DNA from: Leptidea sinapis
Taxonomy: Eukaryota > Arthropoda > Insecta > Lepidoptera > Pieridae
Length of the DNA: 64,000 nucleotides
Direction of reading: 5' to 3'
NCBI RefSeq assembly: GCF_905404315.1
Contig: NC_066312.1
Coordinates: forward strand, 19,269,001-19,333,000
Shown here: positions 10,346 to 21,959 of the stretch, in pieces
Numbering within the stretch: the first letter of the stretch is position 1
Layout: each line of letters opens with the position of its first letter
The notes under the pieces: model-generated
The model's database searches: none
The model's input: only the letters and a program-made list of their open reading frames with translations
Told to the model about the DNA's origin: nothing
Made by a program: the position numbers and the translations under genes

Positions 10346-10639
10346 TGATTAGTCAGTCAGTCAGAGAGTGAATGAGTGGTATGTCGCTTTTATATACACA
10401 CATCAACAGAATCTAGGGATATCTTAATTCTAATTATTTACGACTTCATATTTTTTTTTAAGTTTCCATAAAAAGTTTATTGAAACCTCTTTGATTCTAT
10501 TTTCAAAATTTAAAAATAAAACAATAATAAGATAATACAAAATACGGCGGCAAAACTGTTAGTAATTCGTTACGTTATCGAAAATTAAAACTGTTTTAAT
10601 AATTTAATTTATAAAAAGGGATTTTATTGTTTTTATTTT

Positions 10640-11340
10640 GAATGTAACGTGCCCTGTGAGCTTTAAGAGTCATGTCACGACGTCATTAGAGTCGAGATGA
10701 AATATTACGAGCAGTGGGCATGTTAGAAATTGGTGGTATCCAACGTGTTGTGGCTGAGGCTCTACACACCAGCCAAAACTTGATATCAATGTTGTGGACA
10801 CCTGTGTAGATATCGTGCTACTACGCAGACACAGGATCACTTTATTCAAATGACTGCCAGAAGACAACCCAATATCACAGCAATGCAACTAGTACAATGG
10901 CTCCAGGCGGACCACCAGCTGCTGGTGAACGACAAAACCGTGCGTGGTTGCATGACGTTGGTCTTCGTGCTCGTAGACAGCCACGTGTTTGAGCGTTCGT
11001 GGGCTCAGGAGCATTTACCATGGAGTGACGAACAATGGTCTTTGGTGCTGTTCACCGATGAGTCCCGGTTTGGGTTTAATCCATGAATTAATGGATGAAT
11101 CCATCCAAGTTTTGGATTGGACTGCACAGTCGCCCGACTTAAATCCTATCGAGCATACCTGGGACATGTTACAACGGAATGCTTTAAGAGATTTCCCGCC
11201 AAATGAGACGACAGAACAAAAGCTTTTCGAACACTTGTAAAGAACATGGGACCTCGTACCGCAGCAAGACATTGACAATTTAATTTTTAGTATGAACAAT
11301 CGATGTCGGTGTGTAATAAATGTGAGAGGTGGCAACACTG
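10640..11340 (+). pseudogene. Tc1-like transposase pseudogene with internal deletion
   Basis: Plus-strand pieces in order: a helix-turn-helix-like region (GMLEIGGIQRVVAEALHTSQ at about 10710), RQPNITAMQLVQWLQ with the DKTVRGCM second-helix region (10850-10950), then WSLVLFTDESRFGF (about 11037-11082) with the first catalytic Asp of the DDE triad, then after a gap DWTAQSPDLNPIEHTWDML (about 11118-11170) with the later catalytic motif. The segment that normally carries the second Asp (…W..Q.DNA.cH) is missing between them, so about 60 residues have been deleted. Frames also change twice. The element is inactive; I could not define its terminal repeats. Confidence 0.8.
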
Positions 11341-12339
11341 ATTATTAATTATTAAATTTAATAAGATTTTGATAATTTTAATTAAAATTTAAAGTTTTTT
11401 AAGAAGAAATTAAGTTTTTACTAATTTTTGAAGGCAATTCAAAAATTAACAATTTTAGTTAAAACAAAATAATCACAAAATAATTTTTTATTTTTTATAA
11501 AAGACCTTAAAATAGCCTATCATTCTTCTATTCAGTATATTAGAAAATTCTTCATAGATTTTTAGTTATTCAATGAAATATAAAATATCCCTATATTTTG
11601 TTGATGTGTGTATATAGATATTAGGTCGACTTAGCACCACAAGCAGCATTAGTTCGCGAGTTGACGCGTGGACCAACCGTCGTTCCCTACGCATATATTT
11701 GAGGGAAGGGGACGAACCGGTACACGACGCCGCCACAAGCAATACCATTTAAATGAGCCTGACGAACCGTGTAAACATGTGTATGCTATACATACACATG
11801 ATAACCACAAAATTACGAAAATACCTTAAGCAAGCCCACTAAACGATTATATTGTATCTTATGAAGCCTGTTAGAATTATTTACAAGCAGTCCCTTATTT
11901 CTAGTGTTATAATAATGAAAATTACTATTTAGATTTAAAGTGTAATATGTCTTTACGTCCGACGTAATTACATACTACCGATTGGTAGAAGGTGCAGTAA
12001 ATTTAAACTTTAGGTATACCGGATACATGTGTGATGTAAGTTACTTAATAGGAAACTTTCTGGACATGTCTTACCTATGAAAGTTTCAATTCACGAAGCC
12101 GCTAGCTATAGTGGACCAGCGCTAACAAGAATTAGACATTTAACTTATAATTGGAAGCTTGTAAGGTCTTCACAACTTCATTTCTCGTAAGTGTTTTACT
12201 ATGTATACTTCGGTTTTAATAATGAACTTAACTAATTTAAGTTTAAAATACAATATAAATTTTACTTAAAGTTGCAAGAATACAACGTACCTAAATAATA
12301 CGTAGATAGTTACATTTCTAGTATATTTTCGTATCGAGT
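11341..12339. other. intergenic, nothing recognised
   Basis: AT-rich sequence with a moderately GC-richer patch at 11620-11760. No open frame, RNA or repeat could be supported. Confidence 0.4.
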
Positions 12340-12407
12340 TTCTGAAATTTTTAACCGACTTCGAAAAGGAGGAGGTTCTCCATTCATGTTATTTTCTTAT
12401 GTACATA

Positions 12408-13666
12408 GGCTGCACTAAAAGTATCGGGAATTGAATATTTCCACTGTTTAAATTGAAAACTCCTTGGTTTTAAAAATCGAATTCCATTTGTTTATTTAAA
12501 AAAAGATTCTCGGTCTTGTCACAAGGTCTTGTCAAACTTGTTTAGTCGTTGAGAAAATGGAGTTGACTTGAGAAAATTCTAGAGCGTTGATTTATTATGA
12601 CTTTCGAAGTAGTTTAACATAAAAACAGTGTGTTGACCGGATGATTTCTGCATTTGGTGATGAAGCCCCATGCAAAACTATAATTTATCGCTGGTTTGCT
12701 GAATTTCAACGTGGACGTGTCAAGCTCAGTGATGATCTCCGTCAAGGTCGTCCAAAAACTGCAGTCACCAAAGAAACGTTGATGCTGTGCGTAAGCTGAT
12801 TGAGGAGGATCGACATGTGACATACCGCGAAATTCAGGCAACTTTAGACATTGGCATGAGTCAAATAGAAATAATCTTGCATAAACAATTAAGTGTAAAA
12901 AAGTTGTTTTCCCGATGGATACCGCATTTGCTCTGTGAAGAGCAAAAAGCGGCTCGCGTTACTTGGTACATCAGAACTCTCGAAAGATTCCACGCAGGAT
13001 CCTCAAATGCTGTATACAACATCGTATCAGGTGACGAATCCTGGATATACGCGTACGAACCCAAAACAAAAATCCAGTCACGAGTTTGGGTGTTCGAAAA
13101 TGAGTTAAAGCCAACAAAAATTGTTTGTTCACGGAGGGTTGCAAAAAAAATGGTGGCCACGTTTGTCTCCAAAACCGGCCATGTTGCGACTATACCTCTT
13201 GAGGGACAAAGAACGGTTAATGCAGAATGGTATGCTAGAATTTGTTTGCCACAGGTCGTTTCTGAACTCCGTAAAGCGCAAGCGCCGCATCATCCTCCAT
13301 CACGACAATGCGAGTTCTCACACCGCGCACAGAACAAAAGAGTTTTTAGAGGAAGAAAGCATAGAATTATTAGACCATCCACCGTACAGCCCCGATCTAA
13401 GCCCTAATGATTTCTATACTTTCGCTAAAATAAAGAATAAATTGCGTGGTCAGAGATTTTCGTCACCTGAAGAAGCTGTGGACGTCTACAAAACGGCCTT
13501 TTTGGAGACCCCAACTTCCGACTGGAATGGTTGCTTCAATGATTGGTTCCATCGTATATGGAAAAATGTGTCAAATTTCGCGGAGAATACTTCGAAAAGC
13601 AATAAATTTTTAAGTAGTAATGTTGTGTCACTTCCTTGATTCCCGAAATTTTCAGTGCCGCCCTCG
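12408..13666 (+). mobile_element. nearly full-length mariner element
   Basis: TA dinucleotides at 12406-12407 and 13667-13668 flank a 1259-bp element. The left end reads GGCTGCACTAAAAGTATCGG and the right end, reverse complemented, GGGCGGCACTGAAAATTTCG, both followed by GAAT: imperfect terminal inverted repeats. The length and the transposase inside fit the mariner family. It is inserted in an older dispersed repeat whose halves lie on either side. Confidence 0.88.
12640..13639 (+). pseudogene. mariner transposase pseudogene (DD34D)
   Basis: Order of motifs: a helix-turn-helix block with IIYRWFAEFQRGRVKLSDDL (about 12688-12747), a frame change near 12780, then a long frame from 12787 with RKLIEEDRHVTYREIQATL, GMSQIEIIL, the WIPHLL linker and the first catalytic Asp in VSGDESWIYAYEP. 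After a one-base frame change near 13270 come HHDNASSHT (second Asp) and YSPDLSPNDF. The last Asp is 34 residues after the second, the mariner DD34D spacing. The C-terminus ends at 13639. All three acidic residues survive, but the upstream stops and two frameshifts prevent a full product. Confidence 0.85.
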
Positions 13667-14155
13667 TATGTACACCGATTACCCTGAGATTTATGATCCG
13701 ATTTCCTTGATTCTTCTTTAGTTTGATGCAGAATGTTTGCCATTTGGTCCCCTATAAATTTGACAAAGTCATGTCCAATAGTTCTCATTTTATGAACATT
13801 TTTATGAATATTTTTGTTTACGTGGTTGATGTTACTATAGTTTGTGTACTGTTCTTTGGGAGTTTTCAATTGGCTTTGATAAAATATTATTATTATTAAC
13901 CCGTTTGCCGAAAAGTTTGTCTTTGGCTACCTCTCATTCTTAGCTAAGAAACGTTTTTCACGATATCCATACTTAAAATAAATACTATTTAATATATGGC
14001 AATAAAAAGCAACGTAATCTTATAGTTTCTCTGATTAATGACACGAAAAAGGGAGTTTTTTTTATTTGGTGCTTAATATATTAAAAGTCCAACTAAATAT
14101 TTTGAAGTGAAAATATACTTTTGGCGCACTGTAAACAAATTTTTACGTAGGCTGA

Positions 14156-14240
14156 TCCGTCACGCTCGTAAGGTGAAAAGCACGATCGGGTGAACTTGGT
14201 CCGTCACGCTCTGAGGTGAAAGGCTCGATCGGGTGAACTC
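14156..14240. repeat. two-copy tandem repeat, ~44-bp unit
   Basis: The unit TCCGTCACGCTCGTAAGGTG...CGATCGGGTGAACT at 14156-14197 is repeated with a few changes at 14200-14240. It is GC-richer than its neighbourhood and continues into GGAACGCCGAGTGTACCCGA. No frame or RNA is evident. It adjoins a LINE fragment. Confidence 0.75.
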
Positions 14241-14321
14241 GGAACGCCGAGTGTACCCGAGCGAGAGAGATACTGTTCTTCGCTGTTGTGTCGAATTCGA
14301 AGAGCTCAACATCGTCATAAG

Positions 14322-14400
14322 TTCAATACATGGAAGAAAGTTCCTTGTAAACCGCACGGTGGACGAATGCCATACATCCAGTTGGTGGGGATGTTATATT
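14322..14400 (-). mobile_element. short CR1/Jockey-type LINE fragment
   Basis: The block GGAAGAAAGTTCCTTGTAAA...GTGGGGATG matches the LINE C-terminal coding region seen at 14600-14680 and 56935-57003 (it encodes the HPHH.DVWRSSTVRFSR stretch). It stops abruptly where the next LINE's tail begins, so an older copy appears to be abutted or interrupted by the copy at 14406-15620. Confidence 0.7.
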
Positions 14401-14405
14401 AATTT

Positions 14406-15620
14406 CTTTTTTTTATGGAATAGGAGGATAAACGACCGTACGGATCACCTGGTGTTAAGTGATCACCGCCGCCCACATACTCTTGCAACACCCTCTGCTG
14501 AATCACAGGAGCGTTGCGGGCCTTTAAGGAAGGTGCACGCGCTTTTTTTGAAGGTACCCATGTCGTATCGTCCCGAAAACACCGCACAAGGAAGCTCATT
14601 CCACAGTTTTGTAGTGAGTGGAAGTAAGCTCCTTGAAAATCGCACTCTGGAGGCCCGCCACACATTCATATGGTGGGGATGATATCCTAACTTAGCGTTT
14701 CGTGCTAAGGTGGAATTCGGTGGCAGGAATGACGTGAAACAGCTCTTCGGAACACTCCCCGTGATAAATGCAGTAGAAGACACACAATGAAGCGACGTCT
14801 CAACGCAACGCCAAGTGATTCAGCCGTTCACAGAGCACTGGGTCCCCGACAATTCGACTTGCTCTGCGTTGCATGCGGTCAAATGGATCAAGCTCATACT
14901 GGGGTGCGCCAGACCAGAGATGACAGCAATACTCCATGTGTGGCCGAACCTGCGCTTTGTAGAGCGCTACAATGTGGGCTGGCTTGAAGTATTGCCGTGC
15001 TCTATTAATGAGGCCCAGCTTACTCGAAGCCAATTTGGCTTTGCCCTCCAGATTGCCACGGAATTGGCATTTCCTCGAGATTTCGAGACCCAGTATTCCG
15101 ATACTAGACGACTAGGCTTTAAGGGAAGTGTTGTTGAAGAGCGGTGATACGACAAATGGGTTTTTTTTAATAGTAAACGCTTGAGTCTTCTGGGGGTTAA
15201 ATTGGACAAGTTTCAATTTACCCCATTCCGCAACCTTCTCAAGAGAGGATTCGATAGAAGACACAAGTTTCTCCCGGCACTGGTCGACGATCTCCCGAGA
15301 GAGACCTGCATGGCCCGTGTATACGGCATAACCAGTGCTGTCGTTTGCATAGCAATGTATGTTGGAGGTGTCCAACATATCATTGATAAGCAGATAAAAC
15401 AGCATGGGAGACAGCACACGGCCTTGGAGCACTCCAGCGTTCACGGGCTTCGGGTTCGATCAATAACCGTGGCCTGTATGCTGCTCCCAGTGAGAAAGCT
15501 GGAGGTCCACTTGCTTAAGCCCTCGGGAAGCCCAAATGATGGAAGTTTTGAGAGTAGCGCATTGTGCCATGATGTCAAACAGCTTAGAGTCTTAGCGATT
15601 TTGTCTGTTAGGCGGTTAAT
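14406..15620 (-). mobile_element. 5'-truncated CR1/Jockey-type LINE with dead reverse transcriptase
   Basis: The T-run at 14406-14414 and GGAATAGGAGG tail mark the 3' end on the minus strand. Leftward reading from 15620: WHNALLSKLPSFGLPEGLSK (RT palm region), then GVLQGRVLSPMLFYLLIND and CYANDS (15330-15444; the catalytic YADD is altered to YAND), SSIESSLEKVAEWGKLKLVQ, HMEYCCHLWSGAPQYELDP (about 14890-14930) and a C-terminal tail near 14463-14783. The pieces fall in several frames. The changed YADD box and frameshifts make it inactive. The 5' portion with the endonuclease is missing. Confidence 0.85.
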
Positions 15621-15649
15621 TTGCTTTTTTTTTGTGTACGCCAATCACA

Positions 15650-17429
15650 AAAACGTGACTTAGTCCAGGACTAATTGAAGTTAGTCCTTGTCCATTTGAT
15701 TCCTTTAAAGGTGAGTGCTTGGATTCGGCAAACAGGCAATATACCTGATATTGTTATAACGTCGCTTCTTTCTAAAATACTGCATTTATGAATGGCGTTC
15801 TTCCACAGTATTGTTTTAAAGAACTTTCTTCCACAAACTATGGAATTAACATCCTTGTTGTTTCGACGATATAACATTTTTACCTTCAAATATACATACC
15901 TACATTCATTTTGAAATCGGCTACGCATTGTAACTGTGTAATCTTGGTGTAATGATCTGGTTGACGTGATGTTTGCAGGACAATACGACATGGGTACTCT
16001 GATCTCTGGTCTCTCATTTTGTATTCAAAAGTAATAATATTCATACACGGCGTGAATACATCGACAAATAGACTTAGGTGTATCCAATTAGGAGTTCTAA
16101 TAGCAAATATGAGTTCTGGATTTAACTCGCTTATTTTTGATGTGTCACTCTGTTGCTTTCGAGATAAATATAACATCGGAGATGTCTAAATATAATAATA
16201 TTATTTAATCAAACAACTCAACATGCTAAGTTATTTACGCCACATACTCGAATAAACTTGAGATGATTACTTATTCAGATTACCTATAACTGCGCTCCCC
16301 AATATACATATCGAGATGTCAAGCTATTAACGGCACGAAAGTGCGGTGCAATATGTGATAAGTCAATATATCAATCATTTACGAATTTGGCGTCAGTGTC
16401 TAGTGAGACTAAGTGATACATACGATAAGGATAGCTTTAATATTGTCACCACGGAATAGAAAATTTCTGTTCTGTGATTGTCACTATCTCCTAAGTAATC
16501 AAATATTTTTTTCTGCAAGCTTCCGCACAAATAAGTATGTTTTGTTTTAACATGTTGCACAATTGTAGTTTTATTTTATTTAAATATTGTTATTAAACAA
16601 AGAACGGTTGATTGTTCAAGAATACAGTTTGGAGATAAAAGTACCGAAAAAATGTATGATTTGGACATGTGAATGATCGTTCAAATTTGTATAAAATGTC
16701 TCCATAAGTATTTCAAAAAACCAGCTGTGACCTTATAAACACAAAAATCTCGTTAACACAGGGAGAAGAAAAATTCAATCTGAAAGTCGCGCTTGCTGAA
16801 CACCAATCATTAGTTGAAAAAGACACCCATCCCTATTCGAGCATAATATACGTTTCATCTTCAGCACTGCTTACCTATTCTCTATCTCATAACTTCTGTT
16901 TATTTTTATATGAGTCAGCTATGGTCTTTTAATATTACGATTCATGATTTAGCAACTGATAAGGCTATATGTTAATGTGGGACGTGACCATCAGTGCTCA
17001 TGGAGCTAATCAAATCGAGTTATGTCTATGGCATTTTCTTTAGAATTTGGCTTCAGAAGTTATACAGGTCATGTTTTATTCCTATACATGTGGTGGCCAA
17101 AATAAAAATAATTCTGTTGCTATGATGTTCATGTCCGTCCAATGCTACAAAAAATTTCATCACTATTTTCTTATAAAATTTCAACAATCATTTAAGTGTC
17201 ATCATTTATGTTTGTATTATTATAAATTGGTTAAAAAAAAAACTAAAAAAACACGATTTTATAAATAAACCAAACTAAAACGTAGAAAATATTTTCTATT
17301 TTCGTTATTGAATTAAAAATTCTCTTTGTTATTCGAAAATTTTCTTATATTAGGTAAAGGTCTGTTAAATGGTTGAAAATTGTATAAATGAATAAAATCT
17401 TATTTTGAATATTCAAAAATGGAATAATT
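15650..17429. other. intergenic, nothing recognised
   Basis: AT-rich. Two overlapping minus-strand open frames at 15671-16176 match nothing I know and have no splice or start context that would make them convincing. No repeat or RNA was recognised. Confidence 0.4.
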
Positions 17430-17580
17430 TTATCAAATTACTGTGTCCGGTAATAATAAACGGTCCTCGATAAATTTACGAAGTCTGAACGAAATCTGGC
17501 CGTTTACAGTGGGTCAAAATGGCGCCCGAATGAGTCGGTTACATAGAAACATACATACCTACAGGTGAAGCTAATATAAA
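17430..17580 (+). repeat. dispersed repeat (GTGGGTCAAAATGGCGCCCG)
   Basis: The segment around GAACGAAATCTGGCCGTTTA and GAGTCGGTTACATAGAAACA, ending in CAGGTGAAGCTAATATAAAG, looks like a lepidopteran repeat I have seen often. Only one copy is present here, so this rests on recognition, not on an internal match. Confidence 0.45.
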
Positions 17581-18496
17581 GCGTGTAATTAAGTGCTTTG
17601 ATGTTAATTTTTTCTGTTTAAGATTTAAGATTAATCTTACATTTTTCAATTAATTATAGAGAGTACATACTGTCTATTATTAAAGTAAAAAACACTATAT
17701 TTTTCTCGATTTTTGATAAATAACTACGGTGAATAAACTGACAAATCTTCGGTGAACAACCTAACATGTAATTTTTTTCGGTGATTAAAATGTTAATTTA
17801 CTATTATACTTACACCAATTGGAAATTCCAATTAAATTACTTAGATACATATAGCAATTATAAAAATACCAAAAAATTTAATTAACAAGTAATACACTTT
17901 CAACTTGTCAATGTATTCACGCCTTGTACATAAATTATACTAAATTATCTGCTTTGTTTTAATTATAGATATGAATTAAAGTACCCATATTTTTAAAACA
18001 GCAAAACAATGCTGTGACAATAAAAAAATGTGTTTTTTTATCTTATTTTTATTATTGACATTGGAAAGTTCTTTATGTTGAATGTCATTATAAATAAACT
18101 TCAGGATTATCCACAGGACTTAGCACCTCTTTTGATGCCAATTCTATTGAAATATACAACCGTAGATATTTTGATGATTAAATTTTCTATCATTTTTAGA
18201 GATATTTTTGTTGAGATTATTACATTTACTAAAGTTTATTAAAACGCAGTATTAATGCTTGAAGATTCTGCCAATAACGTGATATTAACAAATAAAAATG
18301 ATGTATTTTTGTCAATAAAATTCTACTTCTGATAGGAATATTTTATAGAACTGCACGTAGGGCCTAGTGGTTTCACACTTTTTGATAGGATTTAAATATG
18401 TGGACGTGAAACGATATATTATGTAATACCAGGTTTCAAGAGGCTTTGAAGTGAAAATAGTCTCTGAGCTTAGGGCTATATTTGCCCTAAGGGCTT
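17581..18496. other. intergenic, nothing recognised
   Basis: Strongly AT-rich. The plus-strand frame at 18030-18242 has a low-complexity, Ile/Phe-rich composition typical of chance frames. Confidence 0.4.
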
Positions 18497-18707
18497 TATT
18501 TCACTGGAACACCAGGGTAGCGCAACCAGCCGTACCATCGTGGTGTCCATAAGCTACCAAAATAGACACCAGAGTCGTGACGCGTCCAAGCTGGTTGCGC
18601 CACCAAATTGTTTGCGCAACCAAACGGACCAGGTGAGTAACTCCCTATAGAGCTGTAGTATATTTTGTTGATGACTGGTTGCGTCACCGTGGTGCCCCAG
18701 TGAAATA
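18497..18707. mobile_element. 211-bp inverted-repeat element (MITE-like)
   Basis: The left arm 18497-18529 (TATTTCACTGG...GCGCAACCAG) and right arm 18675-18707 (CTGGTTGCG...CCAGTGAAATA) are reverse complements over 33 bp with a few mismatches. Inside, GGTTGCGC and GCGCAACC occur again at about 18592-18622, so subterminal copies of the same motif alternate in both orientations. A TA lies just outside each TTTCACTGG end, which could be a target duplication. The 63-codon minus-strand frame that coincides with it is a by-product of the repeat. Confidence 0.65.
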
Positions 18708-18739
18708 TACCTATAAATCTTAGATATATACATCTACTT

Positions 18740-19020
18740 CGCGTGCCTCTCCGACTAGCGAAAGTCGGCAGTCACCTTTGTAATTTTAACTTTTCGTCCT
18801 TCGCGAAGCGATTAGTTCAGCCGCACTCGCAATTATTTTCCACTCTCGGATGTTGCGCAGCCAAGACTGTTTTCTTCGACCCACGCCACTTCTTCCGACA
18901 GCTTTACCCATCATGATGAGTTGTAGGAGTTCGTACGTCTCGTGCATGTGCCCCAAATATGTGACTTACCTCATCTTGATGGTTTGCATGAGTTCGCGTT
19001 TTTTATTGACGCGGCCATAC
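18740..19020 (-). pseudogene. non-LTR retrotransposon C-terminal fragment (endonuclease/RT type)
   Basis: The minus-strand frame from about 19020 to a stop at 18786 reads KKRELMQTIKM, one stop, VTYLGHMHETYELLQLIMMG, then GVGRRKQSWLRNIREW. This is the characteristic end of insect endonuclease/reverse-transcriptase LINE proteins (…YLGHI.R...y.llq.i..Gk..G.R..GrR..sWl.nlr.W). The sequence after the stop to 18740 would be the 3' UTR. The rest of the element is absent. Confidence 0.75.
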
Positions 19021-19504
19021 ATATAGGTACTGACGTATGTTACGTCACCCCAATAAGATTAATTACAAGACTCACGTACAGGATTCTATCTTACCATGAT
19101 CCATTTGTGTGAAAACTACAATCATGTTAAACTTTTCAACAGCTTAGTAAAGTTTTTATAACGTTTAACGTTGATTCCGTATTATTCCGAGTTATATATT
19201 TGAGCTAATCAGTAATACCTATCTTATAGTTAAAGCCTAGAATTAAGCTTTTATTCGTTTTGGTAATTAGTATATTCTGTGATTTATCTACGGATCACTG
19301 GTCACGATGCTATGCCAAAGTTTAAGTCAATTACTATAAATACGAGTAACTCAGTTTACACTTAAATGAAGTTAACTTATTCTGATAGGTCAGGTTTCAG
19401 TTGGTGATTACCCACTATTAAAATAATACGCTGCCATCAAACAATATTTTATTTCAAGCAGTAAGTAAGACAGAAAGAAAAACCATTTATTCACAATAGA
19501 TTTC

Positions 19505-19605
19505 CATTATTCCTCTGGTTTTGCAAGAGATTGTTAGCGGCGGTGATCTCTTAACATGAATAATTGTCCCGTACGCTCGTATTTCCTCTTCTTCTATAAA
19601 AAATG
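19505..19605 (+). mobile_element. CR1/Jockey-type LINE tail, diverged
   Basis: ATTCCTCTGGTTTTGCAAGA, GCGGCGGTGATCTCTTAACA, CCCGTACGCTCGT and a TATAAAAAATG end follow the same order as the tail at 328-467. About 100 bp remain, with more substitutions than other copies, so this is an older insertion. Confidence 0.7.
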
Positions 19606-19675
19606 TGACTAAATCGTAGTAAAAGATTATTCGATTTATTTTACTATAGCTTAAAACCGGATCGAAATTGGGACA

Positions 19676-19905
19676 TTAATATATATGAAATTCGAGATCT
19701 TGTGCGTCTTTGATGGAGCGCCTATCTAAATCCTTAAGAAAGTTACTCAAACTTTTGATGTCACATATGACCCAGGGGAAAGTCCTCAGTGACCCCAGGT
19801 GTTGGACCCTGCCACATTCAGGCACTCCAGGATGATGTGTGTAGCCGTCTCTGCTGCCTCCATATAAGTCCTGCACTGAGGAATGTCGGTGACACCTCAA
19901 TTAAG
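19676..19905 (-). pseudogene. LINE C-terminal Cys/His-region fragment
   Basis: The minus strand reads PQCRTYMEAAETATHIILEC, a C-x..-ET..HI-L..C pattern found after the RNase H or RT region in Jockey/R1-type LINE proteins. A downstream frame continues with SLSNFLKDLDRRSIKDAQ, although a frame change lies between them. No other part of the element is visible beside it. Confidence 0.55.
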
Positions 19906-20064
19906 TTGATGATTGTTCAAAGGGCCGTGACTTGTTATCACATGAGTTATTTTGCATACTTAGTCTTGATCGTATAAGTTTCACCAGTAGACTGTGTTGT
20001 TTATTTAGTACATAAATGCGGGCATAAATGAAAATCCATTTTTAACAATATGTTCTGGATTTGT

Positions 20065-20450
20065 AGAGCGTTTCGATGCGTAGAGATGACACTTCCTTGT
20101 GTGTCTACTACCGTATTCGGAATAGCTGTTCCACCTGATTCCTGCCGCCGAATTCCACCTTCGCACGACACGCCATAAGTTAGAATACCATTCCCACCAT
20201 CTGGATGTGTGGCGGTCCTCTACAGAGCGGGTTTCAAGGACATTCCTTCCACGTACTACAAAGCTGTGGAATGAGCTTCCTTGTGCGGTGTGTGTGATAT
20301 AGCATGGGAACCTTAAAAAAAGCGCGTACACCTTCCTTAAAGGCCGGCAACGCTCCTGTGATTCCTCTGGTGTTGCAAGAGAAGGTGGGCGGCGGTGATC
20401 ACGTAACACCAGTACGCTGGTTTGTCCTCCTTTCCTTGTCCATAAAAAAA
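20065..20450 (+). mobile_element. CR1/Jockey-type LINE 3' fragment
   Basis: On the plus strand this covers the end of the LINE protein (CACCATCTGGATGTGTGGCG encoding the HHLDVW stretch, then LWNELPCA) and the standard tail: GGCCGGCAACGCTCCTGTGA, TGGTGTTGCAAGAGAAGGTG and a CCATAAAA end at about 20446. A small deletion is visible in the tail at 20405-20415 (ACCAG joined to TACGCTGG). The 5' part is missing. Confidence 0.85.
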
Positions 20451-20586
20451 CGTACTGACCTATTACAATTTGTATACTAACAGCTGAATATTATAATTAA
20501 CTGCTGAATATCTAAGCGATCTGATAACTTGGGACTAGATCATGATTGTTTTATATCAATAACTTATGTTATAATTGTACATTTTA

Positions 20587-20755
20587 TTAAAAAGAGCGCA
20601 AAAAAAAGGAATGCTGCGAGAGTTTCTTGCGCCGTTTCTTCTCTCTCAGAGCGCCATTTGTTTCCGAAGCATGGTAGTGTTTGAACTAACATCAAAAAAA
20701 ATCCAAAATAAATCAATTTTGTGAAAATAAATGCCTTTTTATGCCTTTTTTATAT
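20587..20755 (+). repeat. dispersed repeat B, copy 2
   Basis: It begins GAGCGCAAAAAAAAGGAATG and contains GAGAGTTTCTTGCGCC, TTCTTCTCTCTCAGAGCGCC and a TTTGTGAAAATAAATG end, matching the copies at 4830-4978 and 47500-47670. Confidence 0.85.
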
Positions 20756-21959
20756 AAATTATGTGACATCCTTCTGTATATTTTAGTACTTTCCGTCTTG
20801 GAAAGAACCATCGTATAACTGATGTGACAACTGGGAAGAATGTTCGTCATTTGTAATATTATGCATTTGGATATGTCATGTTAGTGTCATGACTATCAAA
20901 TTAAATAACAGCGTTAAACAGTTATAATTTTTTTTATTGTTTGAATATTCATAATTCTGATGTATTACCATACCAGCCGGTTACATATTACATACTAACA
21001 ATGTGTAACTCATAAGACTTAGAATATACTAGCGTATAGAATACCTGACAGCCAATTATATTTGTTAATGTGTGCGTTAGCTATTTGTTTAATATTCAAA
21101 ATAAAAAGGAGCCCATGCTAATCGTGGCTGACTACTTAGGACTTTCAGTCAAAATCGTTTACAGTAACAATAGATACGCTTTCCTTTTATATCTTGCAGC
21201 ATCTTCGTTAGAGATAATCTTCTCTCACACTTTATTCGTCTCTACGTTAGTATTTTGTAAGTCTGTGGTAATCCTTATTATTTTTTAAGAAGGCTGTTAA
21301 AAAACTTCAAGTAGCATTATGGCTTTTAATCTATTAAATAGCTCTAAAACAATGTACTTATATCACTTGGAAAAAAGTAGGATTGAATACACTACTCGGT
21401 TGTATGGAGGCCCTAAGCTTCGTCTTATGCCAACAAAGTACCTACATCATTGGTATCATTCTCCACTTGCTGAACTGTGAAGCTAAATTAAATTAAATTA
21501 TTATGATGTATTTAACAATTTTTTTTGTGACAAATAAGAAAATATTTTACCATCAAAAAGTTTTATCTAACAGAATAAACTCCGACATACTCGTATTATC
21601 ACATAAATATTGTGATTATCACGTGACATTAAGATATTGCATTTTTAAATTATTAAGATGATTGTTTTACAATTAATTGGATAACTGGATTAATTGTTGT
21701 ACTAATCAAATTAAAATCTTCTTAATTAGGGTTTGAAAGATATTTTTTTAAATAGAATGGATAATTTAAGACGCTAAGTAAAAACATAATTTTGAAATAT
21801 GTTGATCTCCAGATTGTTGAATAAAATGCGCAACAATAGTTTCATCGTGAAATGAAGACTCAGAAGCGGAAAAACTTTGAGATTTTCCGCGAAACTTTGA
21901 ATCGGAAATGTTTGTTTGATAATTTTTTCCGGCTGTTATAAAAGTGAGTAAATCCCGCA
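20756..21959. other. intergenic, nothing recognised
   Basis: AT-rich with no supported gene. The plus-strand frame at 21070-21288 lacks family similarity. GC content starts to rise after about 21880 towards the CpG-rich block. Confidence 0.4.

Larger units (their letters stand above)
12340..13860 (+). repeat. 'AACCGACTTC...GGAGGAGG' dispersed repeat, split by a mariner
   Basis: The left part (12350-12405) has ACCGACTTCGAAAAGGAGGA, the hallmark start of a widespread insect repeat. The right part (13669-13860) continues it with TGTACACCGATTACCCTGAG and TTCTTTAGTTTGATGCAGAA. The two halves join across the mariner at 12408-13666. A second copy of the same family lies inverted at 31066-31165. It has no coding capacity; the element class is not settled from this sequence. 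Confidence 0.65.

Noticed and set aside
18496..18687. 63-codon minus-strand frame
   Set aside because: It coincides with the inverted-repeat element at 18497-18707 and is explained by that repeat.
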